Origin: Bradyrhizobium sp. SZCCHNS1050
Lineage (GTDB): Bacteria > Pseudomonadota > Alphaproteobacteria > Rhizobiales > Xanthobacteraceae
Assembly: GCF_032484785.1 (NCBI RefSeq)
Contig: NZ_JAUETR010000002.1
Coordinates: 930,001 to 994,000 of the forward strand
Direction: 5' to 3'
Length of the DNA stretch: 64,000 nt
Shown in pieces: positions 8,125 to 16,307 of this stretch. How positions within the stretch are numbered: position 1 is the stretch's first letter; every line of letters begins with the position of its first letter. A model generated the notes under the pieces. The model worked only from the letters and a program-made list of their open reading frames with translations, was not told the origin of the DNA and ran no database searches. Position numbers and translations under genes: made by a program.

Positions 8125-8871
8125 TCAGACGCCGAGATAAGTATGCAGCTTGTCCATGTTGGCCGACAGATCGGCATTGGCGAAGCCGTCGATGACCTTG
8201 CCGTGCTCGACGACGTAGTAGCGATCAGCGACCGTCGAGGCGAAACGGAAGTTCTGCTCGACGAGGAGAATCGTGAAGCCTTCCTTCTTCAGCCGCGCGA
8301 TGGTGTGGCCGATCTGCTGGATGATCACGGGCGCGAGACCCTCGGTCGGCTCGTCCAGCATCAGGAAGCTGGCACCGGTGCGCAGGATGCGCGCGATCGC
8401 CAGCATCTGCTGCTCGCCGCCGGAAAGCTTGGTGCCCTGGCTCTTCAGCCGCTCCTTCAGATTCGGAAACAGCTCGAAGATCTGGTCGAGCGTCAGCCCG
8501 CCCGGCCGCACAACCGGCGGCAGCAGCAGGTTCTCGCGGACATCGAGGCTCGCGAAGATGCCGCGCTCCTCCGGGCACAGCGCGATGCCGAGCCGCGCGA
8601 TCTTGTCGGAGGTCATGCGGATCAGCTGCTGGCCGTTGAACTGGACCGAGCCGGTGCGCTTGCCGATGATCCCCATGATCGACTTCAGGGTCGTGGTCTT
8701 GCCGGCGCCGTTGCGCCCGAGCAGGGTGACGACCTCGCCGGCATTCACGTTGAAGTTCATGCCGTGGAGAATGTGGGATTCGCCGTACCAGCTCTCGAGG
8801 TTGTTGACGTCGAGAATGGTGCTGGTCGCAGCCGCCTGCCCTGGCTTCGTGGCCGTCATCACCTCAGGCAT
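8125..8871 (-). CDS. livF: Liv-type ABC transporter ATPase (LivF-like)
   Basis: The 248-residue ATPase has Walker A GRNGAGKTTT near residue 50, signature LSGGEQQMLAIAR, and Walker B FLMLDEPTEGLAP. The short LivF form and NNLESWYGESHILHG at the start separate it from LivG. It overlaps the end of livG by 8 bp, indicating translational coupling. Confidence 0.94.
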   Translation of the reverse strand: MPEVMTATKPGQAAATSTILDVNNLESWYGESHILHGMNFNVNAGEVVTLLGRNGAGKTTTLKSIMGIIGKRTGSVQFNGQQLIRMTSDKIARLGIALCPEERGIFASLDVRENLLLPPVVRPGGLTLDQIFELFPNLKERLKSQGTKLSGGEQQMLAIARILRTGASFLMLDEPTEGLAPVIIQQIGHTIARLKKEGFTILLVEQNFRFASTVADRYYVVEHGKVIDGFANADLSANMDKLHTYLGV

Positions 8872-9619
8872 GTCCGGCTCCCAGATAGGCTTCCTTGACG
8901 CGCTCGTCCTTGGAGAGCTCAGAATACGGCCCTTCCGTCAGCACCTGCCCGCGCGTCAGCACGGTGATGGTGTCGGAGAGGTTGGCGACGACGCTGAGAT
9001 TATGCTCGACCATCAGGATCGTGTATTTGGCGGAGATGCGCTTGATCAGCGCGGCGATCTTGTCGATGTCCTCATGGCCCATGCCGGCCATCGGCTCGTC
9101 CAGCAGCATCATCTCCGGATCGAGCGCCAGCGTGGTCGCGATCTCCAGCGCACGCTTGCGCCCATAGGGCATTTCGACTGCCGGAATATTGGCGAACTCG
9201 CTGAGACCGACGTCGTCGAGCAGCTCGAGCGCCCGGCTGTTGAAGCGGTTCAGAACGCTCTTGGAGCGCCAGAAATCGAACGACGAGCCATGCTGGCGCT
9301 GCAGGGCGACGCGGACGTTCTCCAGCGCCGTCATATGCGGAAACACCGCCGAGATCTGGAACGAGCGGACTAGGCCAAGACGCGCCACGTCGGCCGGCGC
9401 CGTCGCCGTAATGTCCTGACCCTTATAGAGAATCTTGCCGGCCGACGGCGTCAGGAACTTCGTCAGCAGGTTGAAGCACGTGGTCTTGCCGGCCCCGTTC
9501 GGGCCGATCAGCGCGTGAATGGTGCCCCGGCGGATCTTGAGCGAAACATCGCGAACGGCAAAAAATCCCGCGAATTCCTTCGTCAATCCGTGGGTCTCGA
9601 GAATGAACTCGTCAGCCAA
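8864..9619 (-). CDS. livG: Liv-type ABC transporter ATPase (LivG-like), TTG start
   Basis: I place the start at TTG 9619, preceded by GGGGGGAATCT, giving a normal 251-residue LivG. The frame continues upstream to 9745, but that part is Arg/Ser-rich and unlike the family. Walker A GPNGAGKTT, a LivG-specific insertion (SKSVLNRFNSRALELL), and Walker B MLLDEPMAGMGHEDI are visible. It is the first gene of the importer operon, and its promoter should lie in 9620-9894. Confidence 0.9.
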   Translation of the reverse strand: MADEFILETHGLTKEFAGFFAVRDVSLKIRRGTIHALIGPNGAGKTTCFNLLTKFLTPSAGKILYKGQDITATAPADVARLGLVRSFQISAVFPHMTALENVRVALQRQHGSSFDFWRSKSVLNRFNSRALELLDDVGLSEFANIPAVEMPYGRKRALEIATTLALDPEMMLLDEPMAGMGHEDIDKIAALIKRISAKYTILMVEHNLSVVANLSDTITVLTRGQVLTEGPYSELSKDERVKEAYLGAGHA

Positions 9620-9894
9620 AGATTCCCCCCAAGCCGGCGCCGTCAGCGCCTGGCCCTCGCTTCTTCCTGTACGGCGGCTCTGCCGGACGGCTGGACGATT
9701 CCTCGTCGCCACCCGCGACCGCTTCGCGCCGGAATATGCCGTCAATCGAGGGAGTTAGGCAAGGCGGAAAGCTGGGCAACGACGTCGCAAGGCGGCCGGC
9801 GGACCTTGCGTTGAAATCGGCCGGTATTTCCCGCTGACATAGAAAATCATACCACCGGCATTTTCCTGCACGCGCGCGGCGATCGCAGCTCCAA

Positions 9895-10251
9895 CTACTT
9901 CGCAGCCTTCACGTCCTTTGCGTAGAGATCCGGCTTGAAGCCCACCACGCGGCGGCCGCCGAGATCGAGCACCGGGCGTTTGATCATCGAAGGCTGCGCC
10001 AGCATGAGCGCGATCGCCTTGCTCTCGGTGAGTCCGTTCTTGTCTGCGTCGGGCAACTTCTTGAACGTCGTCCCGGCGCGATTGAGCAGCACCTCCCAGC
10101 CGAGCTCGTCGCTCCATGCCTTGAGTTTAGCTTTGTCGATTCCGGCGGTCTTGTAGTCGTGGAATTCGTAAGCGACGCCGTGATCGTCGAGCCAGGCCCG
10201 CGCCTTCTTCATCGTGTCGCAGTTCTTGATTCCGTAGATCGTGATGCTCAT
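9895..10251 (-). CDS. Spx/ArsC-family thioredoxin-fold protein (YffB-like)
   Basis: The 118-residue protein begins MSITIYGIKNCDTMKKARAW, the ArsC/Spx fold with a single Cys in the active loop (CDTM). It contains LLNRAGTTFKKLPD and SMIKRPVL, the family's conserved Arg-Pro turn. The YffB/ArsC-like subfamily often binds glutathione; its cellular role is unclear and true arsenate reductase activity is not implied. The ATG at 10251 gives the normal family length. The gene is divergent from the small gene at 10471. Confidence 0.9.
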   Translation of the reverse strand: MSITIYGIKNCDTMKKARAWLDDHGVAYEFHDYKTAGIDKAKLKAWSDELGWEVLLNRAGTTFKKLPDADKNGLTESKAIALMLAQPSMIKRPVLDLGGRRVVGFKPDLYAKDVKAAK

Positions 10252-10470
10252 GCCCCGCGTCCTCAAACAATCGTGTCCGACCGCGGCGGATGTCCCGCGT
10301 TGCGACAATCGGCGGTGCATTTTGCAGCGCGATTCACCCGCTTTTGATTCAGCCGATGCCGCACGTTCCGCGGTCGGAATTCGCTCCGACCTTTGCCACG
10401 AAACTGTCGGCTGAGCATTACATTTTCTTCGCATCCCCGGCGTATCTGGCGCACGAACAGGAGACCGCGA

Positions 10471-10665
10471 ATGGGCAAGATCATGGTCCGTTGTCAGCAG
10501 ACCGGCCGCAGCATCGAGACAGGGATGGAAATGGACGCCGCGCGCTTTCAGCGCATGCCCGTGTTCTTCTCGCGCGCCTACTGCCCGCACTGCCGCATCT
10601 ACCATGAATGGTTCGCCGCCCATGCCTGGGTCGAGGAGACGCGCGAGCGCATTGCACTGGCGTGA
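10471..10665 (+). CDS. Small conserved hypothetical protein with Cys pairs
   Basis: This 64-residue protein starts at ATG 10471 after CAGGAGACC. It has a Cys near residue 8 (VRCQQTG) and a CPHC pair near residue 38, followed by RIYHEWF, suggesting a small zinc-ribbon-like or metal-binding fold. I do not recognise a named family. Codon use is normal for the replicon. It stands alone between two minus-strand loci. Confidence 0.7.
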   Translation: MGKIMVRCQQTGRSIETGMEMDAARFQRMPVFFSRAYCPHCRIYHEWFAAHAWVEETRERIALA

Positions 10666-10711
10666 CCGCACAGAATAATGGATGCCACGCGCAACGCATC
10701 TCCACACGCCG

Positions 10712-11058
10712 TCAGGACAGCAGCGCGGCGATATCCTCCTCCGTCAGCGCCTTGCCGACATTGCCCTCGCGATCGAACAGTGAATCGGCCGGCGCCTGCT
10801 TGCGCTCACCGATCTTCTCCTCGATCGTCCCGGCGGCGACCAACCGATAGACGAAGACCGTCTTGTCCTGGCCGATGCGGTGGGCTCGATCGATCGCCTG
10901 CTCCTCCACTGCGGATTCCACCAGGGGTGGTAGATGATGACGGTGTCGGTCGCCGCAGGTTCAGCCCGCCGCCGGCCTTGAGGCTGGTCAGGAATACCGG
11001 GCTGTCGCCCTTCTGGAACGCCGTGATCGCACGCTTGCGATCGCGCGTATCGCTTGTC
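10712..11058 (-). pseudogene. Remnant of a SWI2/SNF2 helicase C-terminus
   Basis: Reading the minus strand, [29 protein letters not shown] continues, after a frame change near 10965, as [13 protein letters not shown]. After a second change near 10922 it resumes as [24 protein letters not shown] and ends normally. This is the conserved end of the SNF2-family helicase domain (motifs V and VI, with the Arg finger in the AHRIGQ block). The rest of the ~1000-residue protein is missing, because an unrelated gene abuts at 11057. Two frameshifts plus truncation make this a dead gene. Confidence 0.85.
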
Positions 11059-11656
11059 AGCCCCCGTCCATCGGATCGCTCTTCAGCGGCTTGTCGGAAT
11101 CCCCCGGCATCAGGCAGGGATAGAGTTCGCTGAACGTGAATTCCGCCCCGCCGTCCGCGCGATCGAACCGCAGCACCACATCGAAGCGTTTGCCGGACCA
11201 GTGGGTCGGTAACTGGCTTTCATTGCTCACCGGCAGCCGCGGCAGGATGTCGGAGATGATCGCCTTGTGCTCCCACGCCACCAGCACGGTGCCGGACAGC
11301 GATAGCAGGGCTTCGACCAGCGCCGCCTCCTGCCCCTTCGCAAAGGACGTGTTCGGCTTGTCGAGGCCGACGCGCGCAGCCAAATCGAGCACCGTCTCAT
11401 AGGGCCGGCGGCTCGGGTCGGAGCCGTCCTCGGTGCTGTCGGGATCGGCGGCATAGACCGCCTGCGGTGTCGGATAATCCGTGCCGCCCAGTCCGCTGCC
11501 GAACAGCGCCGTCCAGGCCCCTGCCCGCTCCCAGCCGAAGATCACCAGCGACTTGGAGTCCGGCTGGCCCTCGTGGGTCAGGCCCGGGCCTGTCGCGTCG
11601 CCGTCGGGCTTCTCGGCATGGCGGATGATCAGCAGCGTCAGCGCGTTCATCGGCAA
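11057..11656 (-). CDS. Histidine-phosphatase-superfamily-like protein
   Basis: The 199-residue protein opens with LTLLIIRHAEKPDGD, close to the RHG/RHE phosphohistidine motif of the phosphoglycerate-mutase-like superfamily. Later, GTVLVAWEHKAIISDILPRL resembles the second conserved His block. Function and substrate are unknown; many such proteins in this group are uncharacterised. Its stop lies next to the SNF2 remnant. The second in-frame Met (11650) is an equally possible start. Confidence 0.75.
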   Translation of the reverse strand: MPMNALTLLIIRHAEKPDGDATGPGLTHEGQPDSKSLVIFGWERAGAWTALFGSGLGGTDYPTPQAVYAADPDSTEDGSDPSRRPYETVLDLAARVGLDKPNTSFAKGQEAALVEALLSLSGTVLVAWEHKAIISDILPRLPVSNESQLPTHWSGKRFDVVLRFDRADGGAEFTFSELYPCLMPGDSDKPLKSDPMDGG

Positions 11657-11757
11657 ACCTCTCAGGTGGCATCATACATCCATCACACGCGATTGCTACT
11701 TGAGATTGCAATCGCGAGAACGCATCATGGCGTTTTTCCAACCAGGATTCATTTCAG

Positions 11758-13386
11758 ATGAGCGTCGGATTGCGACAGACCCGCCGGACATTCCTGGCAA
11801 CGGCCGCGATGGCGGCAGCCTCCACCGTCATCTCGCCGAGGCCGAGCCGCGCCGCCGCGAAATATCGCCGCCACAGCGTCACCAGCGCGGAAGGCCAGAA
11901 GATGCTGGCGAGCTACGCCAAAGGCGTCGCCGCCATGCTCCAGCTCCCCGCAAACCATCCGCAGAACTGGTTCCGCAACGCGTTCATCCACCTGATGGAC
12001 TGCCCGCACGGCAATTGGTGGTTCTACGTCTGGCATCGCGGCTATCTCGGCTATTTCGAGCAATCGATCCGCGCCCTCAGTGGCGACGACAATTTCGCGC
12101 TGCCCTATTGGGACTGGACCGAGCTGCCGGAGATTCCTGCCGGCATGTTCGACGCCGTACTGACACCGACCGACCGGGCGTATCAGCCGTTCACCGGGAA
12201 TCTCGCGGTCTTCACCTCGTTCATCAAGCCGGCGCTGACGGATTACTGGAACAGCCTGTCGAAGGATCAGCGCGGCCAGCTCGAGATCCGCGGCTACAAG
12301 TCGATCGACGATCTCTGGAACGACGTCACCGGCTTCTCGCCGTCCGCCAATGCCGGCATCTCCGGCAATGAGGCCTTCGCGACCACCTGCGCCTCACGCT
12401 ATCTGTCACGCGACAATCCGAAGCTCGACGCCAAGACCACCTACGACGTCTCGCCCTTCGTGATCATGGCGGGCCTGCTGCCGACCGACTTCTACAACTC
12501 CGACAACTATCTGAGCTTCACCAGCTCGAAGACCGCCTCGCACAACACCCAGCCGAATGGCGCGACCAAGTTCTCGACCCTGGAAGGCCTGCCGCACAAC
12601 AAGGTCCACAACTACATCGGCGGCGTCGGCCCGCTCGATCCCGGCCCCTACGGCAACATGACCAACTTCCTGTCGCCGGTCGACCCGATTTTCTTCCTGC
12701 ACCATTCGAACATGGACCGGCTCTGGGATGTCTGGACGCGCAAGCAGCAGCGGCTCAAGCTGCCCTATCTGCCGCAGGGCGCCGAACTGAAGACGTTCTC
12801 CGACGAGCCCTTCCTGTTCTATGCCGACGGCAAGGGCGGCTATGTCGGCCCCAGCAAGGCCGGCGACTACATCTCGACCGACCGCTTCGACTACGACTAT
12901 GCGCCAGGCTTCGGCGAGGACATCGTCAATCCGCCCGCGGTCGCCGCGGCGCCGCAGGCCAAGCCGCAGCAGGGCTCGGTCAAGGCCAATGTGGGCACGG
13001 TGAGGATCCCTGGCGATGCGCTCGAAGCGCATCTGGCGGCAGCGCGGCCGCAGCCGCTGATGGCGCAGATCACGCTGCCTCGCCCGAGCGGCTATTCGAC
13101 CGTGCGCGAATTCGACGTCCTGGTCAACGCGCCCGCCAACGTCAGCAAGGTCACGGCTGACAGCCCGTATTATGCAGGCACCATCGCCTTTTTCGGATCG
13201 ATGATGCCGGGCATGGCCATGACCACGGATGCGAGTTTCGCGGTGCCGCTGCCGACGAAGCAGGAGGCCTTCTCCGCCCTGCGGGCCGCGCCCAACCAGC
13301 CGCTGAGCATCCGCGTCGTGCCCTCGGGCGGCGTCGGCACCGCGCCGACGCTGAAGGCGCTCTCGGTCGGACCGCTGCGCCGATGA
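11758..13386 (+). CDS. Tat-exported tyrosinase-family copper oxidase
   Basis: This 542-residue type-3 copper protein oxidises phenols or catechols, possibly for melanin-like products. Residues 7-34 form a twin-arginine signal (RRTFLATAAMAAA). The CuA site is seen as three His in AFIHLMDCPHG and YVWHRGYLGYFE. The CuB site is PHNKVHNYIGG plus FFLHHSNMDRLWDVW. PYWDWTELP is the usual intermediate motif. After about residue 395 there is a Pro/Ala-rich linker and a C-terminal beta domain of the kind that can cap the active site. The downstream secreted protein overlaps its stop by 4 bp. Confidence 0.93.
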   Translation: MSVGLRQTRRTFLATAAMAAASTVISPRPSRAAAKYRRHSVTSAEGQKMLASYAKGVAAMLQLPANHPQNWFRNAFIHLMDCPHGNWWFYVWHRGYLGYFEQSIRALSGDDNFALPYWDWTELPEIPAGMFDAVLTPTDRAYQPFTGNLAVFTSFIKPALTDYWNSLSKDQRGQLEIRGYKSIDDLWNDVTGFSPSANAGISGNEAFATTCASRYLSRDNPKLDAKTTYDVSPFVIMAGLLPTDFYNSDNYLSFTSSKTASHNTQPNGATKFSTLEGLPHNKVHNYIGGVGPLDPGPYGNMTNFLSPVDPIFFLHHSNMDRLWDVWTRKQQRLKLPYLPQGAELKTFSDEPFLFYADGKGGYVGPSKAGDYISTDRFDYDYAPGFGEDIVNPPAVAAAPQAKPQQGSVKANVGTVRIPGDALEAHLAAARPQPLMAQITLPRPSGYSTVREFDVLVNAPANVSKVTADSPYYAGTIAFFGSMMPGMAMTTDASFAVPLPTKQEAFSALRAAPNQPLSIRVVPSGGVGTAPTLKALSVGPLRR

Positions 13387-13787
13387 ACGGCAGGCGCGCC
13401 GCGCTGCGGAGCTGCGCCGTGCTGCTCTGTGCGGTGCTGCGGCCGGCCTCGTCCTTGGCCGCGGAGCCGTTCAGAGCCGTCGATCTGGTCGTGCCGCGGC
13501 CATTGGATGCGAGCAAGGCTCCCGTCGTCGAGATCAGCCTGGGCGCACTGGGGCGGGGCCAGGAGGTGACGGTGACGACGGCGTCCGGGATGCCGCTCGG
13601 GACCATCTCGCCATTCGGCCTTCGCACTGGCGCGGAGGCCGGCACCTACGCGCTTCCGGTGCCGAAGGAGGCGATCAAGAGTGGACGCCTGTCGATCCGT
13701 CTCAGCATCAGCCAACCCGGCGGCAGCCGCGCGCCGACGCCGCAGGAGGTTCGCGGCATCACGCTCAAGCTTGCTCCGCGGCCATGA
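13383..13787 (+). CDS. Secreted hypothetical partner of the tyrosinase
   Basis: The 134-residue product has a signal peptide (residues 1-27, ending SSLAAEP). The mature part is beta-rich and resembles the C-terminal beta domain of the tyrosinase just upstream in overall pattern (VEISLGALGRGQEVTVTT, YALPVPKEA). Its ATG overlaps the tyrosinase stop (ATGA), so it is co-translated. A role in copper loading or as a caddie/lid protein is an inference from the linkage only. Confidence 0.75.
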   Translation: MNGRRAALRSCAVLLCAVLRPASSLAAEPFRAVDLVVPRPLDASKAPVVEISLGALGRGQEVTVTTASGMPLGTISPFGLRTGAEAGTYALPVPKEAIKSGRLSIRLSISQPGGSRAPTPQEVRGITLKLAPRP

Positions 13788-13817
13788 TCCGTCGTCTGCG
13801 CCGCAAGCGCGCCGGAC

Positions 13818-14798
13818 TCAGACCGTCCCGCTCCGTGCACGTTCTGCGCGCTGCTCGAACGGGCTCGCCATGCTGGGCTGTCCGATCCAGACGCGGTTGA
13901 GCAGCCGCGTGAACGGCGGACACGTCGTCCCCTCGATACGCGCCATCGCCTCCTGATAGGGGCCGACGGTACGCAATCTCTCCGGCAGCATCGCATAGGC
14001 GCGCGGCAGAAACCGCCTGGCGCGCGCCGCGCTGCGGCGTTCGCGCTCGCCATAGGGCAGCGCGAACGCAAGCCGCAGCCGCTCCGGCAGCATCTCGGCC
14101 GTCAACGCCGTGAACCAGCGCGGCGGTCCGATAAGGGTCGCCTCGCCGGAGAAGATACGCTGCGCGATCTCGCGCGCCGCCGGGCCGACCGTGAGCGTCT
14201 CCGACGCCATCATCTCGGCCGTATAGGCCTTGAACGACGCCCAGTCCGGCGGCATGGCCTCGTGTGGAATTCCGAACAGGCCCGCGAACCGCGTCGCCTC
14301 GCGCCAATATTGCTCGCGCTCGGCATCGTCGAGCGGGCGGCACAGCAGGCCGTAGGACATCATCGCAGTCTCGACCAGGGTGGCATGGACCCAGCGCAGC
14401 GCGTCGACGTCATTGGCGCGATAGCGCGAGCCGGCCGTAAACGGTCCGACCGTCTCCGGCATCACGCCGTCGACCGCGGCGTGCCGCCGATACAGCCGCC
14501 GCGCCACCGCGACCGCCTGCGCGCGCGTGCCGAACACCATGGTGTAGACGATGCTGAAGGTGCGGTGGAAACGGCCGAGCGGGTCGGCAAACACCTTGGA
14601 CTGCTCGGCAATGCCCGCCGCCACCCAGGGATGGGCGAGCTGCAAAAGCAGCGCGCGGCCAGCGCCGAGAAACAGCGCGGCCTCGCGATGCACGCGCCAC
14701 ATCACGCTGTCGGACGGCAGCACGGCATCGCCCGGCGTGGCCGGCGCGGACAGCACCTCGGCCAAGCACCGTTCGAAATCGGCATCGCTGACGATCAC
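13818..14798 (-). CDS. Oxygenase MpaB / rubber-oxygenase-like protein (DUF2236)
   Basis: The 326-residue protein matches the DUF2236 (mpaB/latex-clearing-protein-like) family in length and order. It has MWRVHREAALFLGAGRALLLQLAHPWVAAG early, then FSIVYTMVFG, and RYRANDVDALRWVHATLVETA in the centre. These hold the His and Arg residues thought to surround a b-type haem in the family. Its substrate is unknown. Its start overlaps the end of the glutathione transferase gene by 4 bp. Confidence 0.88.
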   Translation of the reverse strand: MIVSDADFERCLAEVLSAPATPGDAVLPSDSVMWRVHREAALFLGAGRALLLQLAHPWVAAGIAEQSKVFADPLGRFHRTFSIVYTMVFGTRAQAVAVARRLYRRHAAVDGVMPETVGPFTAGSRYRANDVDALRWVHATLVETAMMSYGLLCRPLDDAEREQYWREATRFAGLFGIPHEAMPPDWASFKAYTAEMMASETLTVGPAAREIAQRIFSGEATLIGPPRWFTALTAEMLPERLRLAFALPYGERERRSAARARRFLPRAYAMLPERLRTVGPYQEAMARIEGTTCPPFTRLLNRVWIGQPSMASPFEQRAERARSGTV

Positions 14799-15499
14799 GG
14801 CCGCTGCGGGATCTCCAGCCCGCGCTGTACCGCCGGCCGCGCCAGCCCGCGTTCGAGCCAGGCCGGCACGTGCTTCAGCTCATCAAAGGCGACGATGTCG
14901 CGCGCGCCGTAGAACCCGATCAGGTTGCGCACCCACCCAAGCGTCGCGATATCGGCAATCGTGTAGTCGGCGTCCATGATCCACTGCCGGCCATCGAGCC
15001 GCGCCTCGAGCACGCCGAGCAGCCGCCTGCTCTCCGCGACATAGCGCTGCAACGGCCGCTTGTCCTCGTACTCGCGGCCGGCGAATTTGTGGAAGAAGCC
15101 GAGCTGCCCGAACATGGGACCGATGCCGCCCATCTGGAAATGCACCCACTGGATCGTCTGCCAGCGCCGCGCCGGATCGTTCGGCAGGAATTTTCCGGTC
15201 TTCTCGGCAAGGTACTGCAGGATCGCGCCGGATTCGAACAGGCCGAGCGGCTGGCCGCCGGGACCGTCGGGATCGATGATCGCGGGAATCTTGCCGTTCG
15301 GATTGAGCGAGAGGAATTCAGGGGTCTTCTGGTCGTCCTTGCCGAAATCGATCGTGTGCGGCTCGTAGGCCAGGCCGGTCTCCTCCAGCATGATCGAGAC
15401 CTTCACGCCGTTCGGGGTCGGCAGTGAATAGAGCTGGATGCGGTCGGGATGCTGCGCCGGCCAGCGCGTGGTGATCGGAAAGCTGGAGAGATCGGACAT
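14795..15499 (-). CDS. Glutathione S-transferase family protein (YghU/YfcG-like)
   Basis: This 234-residue GST has an N-terminal thioredoxin fold (IQLYSLPTPNGVKVSIMLEE; NPNGKIPAIIDPDG; LFESGAILQYLAEKTG) and an all-helical C-terminal domain (WVHFQMGGIGPMFGQ, DYTIADIATLGWV). TPNG at the active loop and FESGAI are typical of the YfcG/Ure2p-like disulfide-bond reductase group rather than detoxifying classes. It is co-transcribed with the downstream DUF2236 oxygenase. Confidence 0.9.
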   Translation of the reverse strand: MSDLSSFPITTRWPAQHPDRIQLYSLPTPNGVKVSIMLEETGLAYEPHTIDFGKDDQKTPEFLSLNPNGKIPAIIDPDGPGGQPLGLFESGAILQYLAEKTGKFLPNDPARRWQTIQWVHFQMGGIGPMFGQLGFFHKFAGREYEDKRPLQRYVAESRRLLGVLEARLDGRQWIMDADYTIADIATLGWVRNLIGFYGARDIVAFDELKHVPAWLERGLARPAVQRGLEIPQRP

Positions 15500-15623
15500 C
15501 GTGGCTCTTGCTCGCTTTGTCGCTGAGGCCTCAATCTAAGCCCGTGAGCCGCCGCTGCAAGGTTCGATGCGGAACCCCATGCGGCCGACCGTCTTGTGTT
15601 GCTGCATCGTGCAGAAAGCCAGC

Positions 15624-15998
15624 ATGCCGAGCCCGACCTACCAGTTGATCATGCAGGCGATGATCACGCGCCAGCAGGTGCTGTGCATGTATGGCGGCTT
15701 CGCCCGCGCGATCTGCCCGATCATCCTCGGCCACACCGCCGGCCGCGAGCGCGTGCTCGCGTTCCAGTTCGCGGGCGGCGCGAGCAGCGGCCTGCCGCCG
15801 GGCGGCCAATGGAAGTGCTTCGATGTCGCTGACATCAGCGAGGTCGAGCTGCGCCAGAGGCGCTGGCATTCCGGGCACAGCCACCGCCAGCCGCAATACT
15901 GCGTGGCCGACGTCGAGCTCGACGTCAATCCGGACAGCCCCTACGACCCGAAACGACCGATTACGCCGCAGCGCGGTGAGATTCGGCGGAAGCGCTGA
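15624..15998 (+). CDS. Conserved hypothetical protein, WYL-domain-like
   Basis: The 124-residue frame from ATG 15624 has family-like character: ITRQQVLCMYGGFARAICPIILGH followed by GQWKCFDVADISEVEL. This resembles the beta-strand order of a WYL-type ligand-binding domain without a DNA-binding head. I cannot assign a function. The frame extends upstream to 15567, but those residues are less convincing. Confidence 0.6.
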   Translation: MPSPTYQLIMQAMITRQQVLCMYGGFARAICPIILGHTAGRERVLAFQFAGGASSGLPPGGQWKCFDVADISEVELRQRRWHSGHSHRQPQYCVADVELDVNPDSPYDPKRPITPQRGEIRRKR

Positions 15999-16000
15999 CG

Positions 16001-16228
16001 CTACTGCGGCTCGCGCAGGCGCACGCGCAGCAGCGCCGGCAGTTTCGAGGTGGCATCATGCTGCGCGAGCTTCGCCGCGACCCTGCGCATCAGCGACGAC
16101 GCGCCCTGCCTGGCAAACAGCTTCATGCCGCGATAGCTGAAATCCACCACCACCTCGTGATGGCGCATGCCCTTGCCGCCCTTGACCAGGCCAAGGTCGC
16201 GCACCAGGCAATAATGCCCGTCGCTCAT
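16001..16228 (-). CDS. Small hypothetical protein
   Basis: The 75-residue basic product is read from ATG 16228; an alternative start at 16255 adds MFENTRLAR. VVVDFSYRGMKLFARQG and LRVRLREPQ suggest a small beta-rich protein. No known motif and no convincing ribosome-binding site are seen for either start. It is tail-to-tail with the gene ending at 15998. Confidence 0.45.
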   Translation of the reverse strand: MSDGHYCLVRDLGLVKGGKGMRHHEVVVDFSYRGMKLFARQGASSLMRRVAAKLAQHDATSKLPALLRVRLREPQ

Positions 16229-16307
16229 ACGTGCCAATCGGGTGTTCTCGAACATGCAGCGAAGCAATGCACCGAGTCGCAAATCCGTCAAGATTGACAG
16301 GAACGAC

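Noticed and set aside
9895..10251. Arsenate reductase arsC
   Set aside because: The single-Cys CDTM loop and RRVVGF end fit the YffB/Spx-like branch, and no ars genes are nearby.
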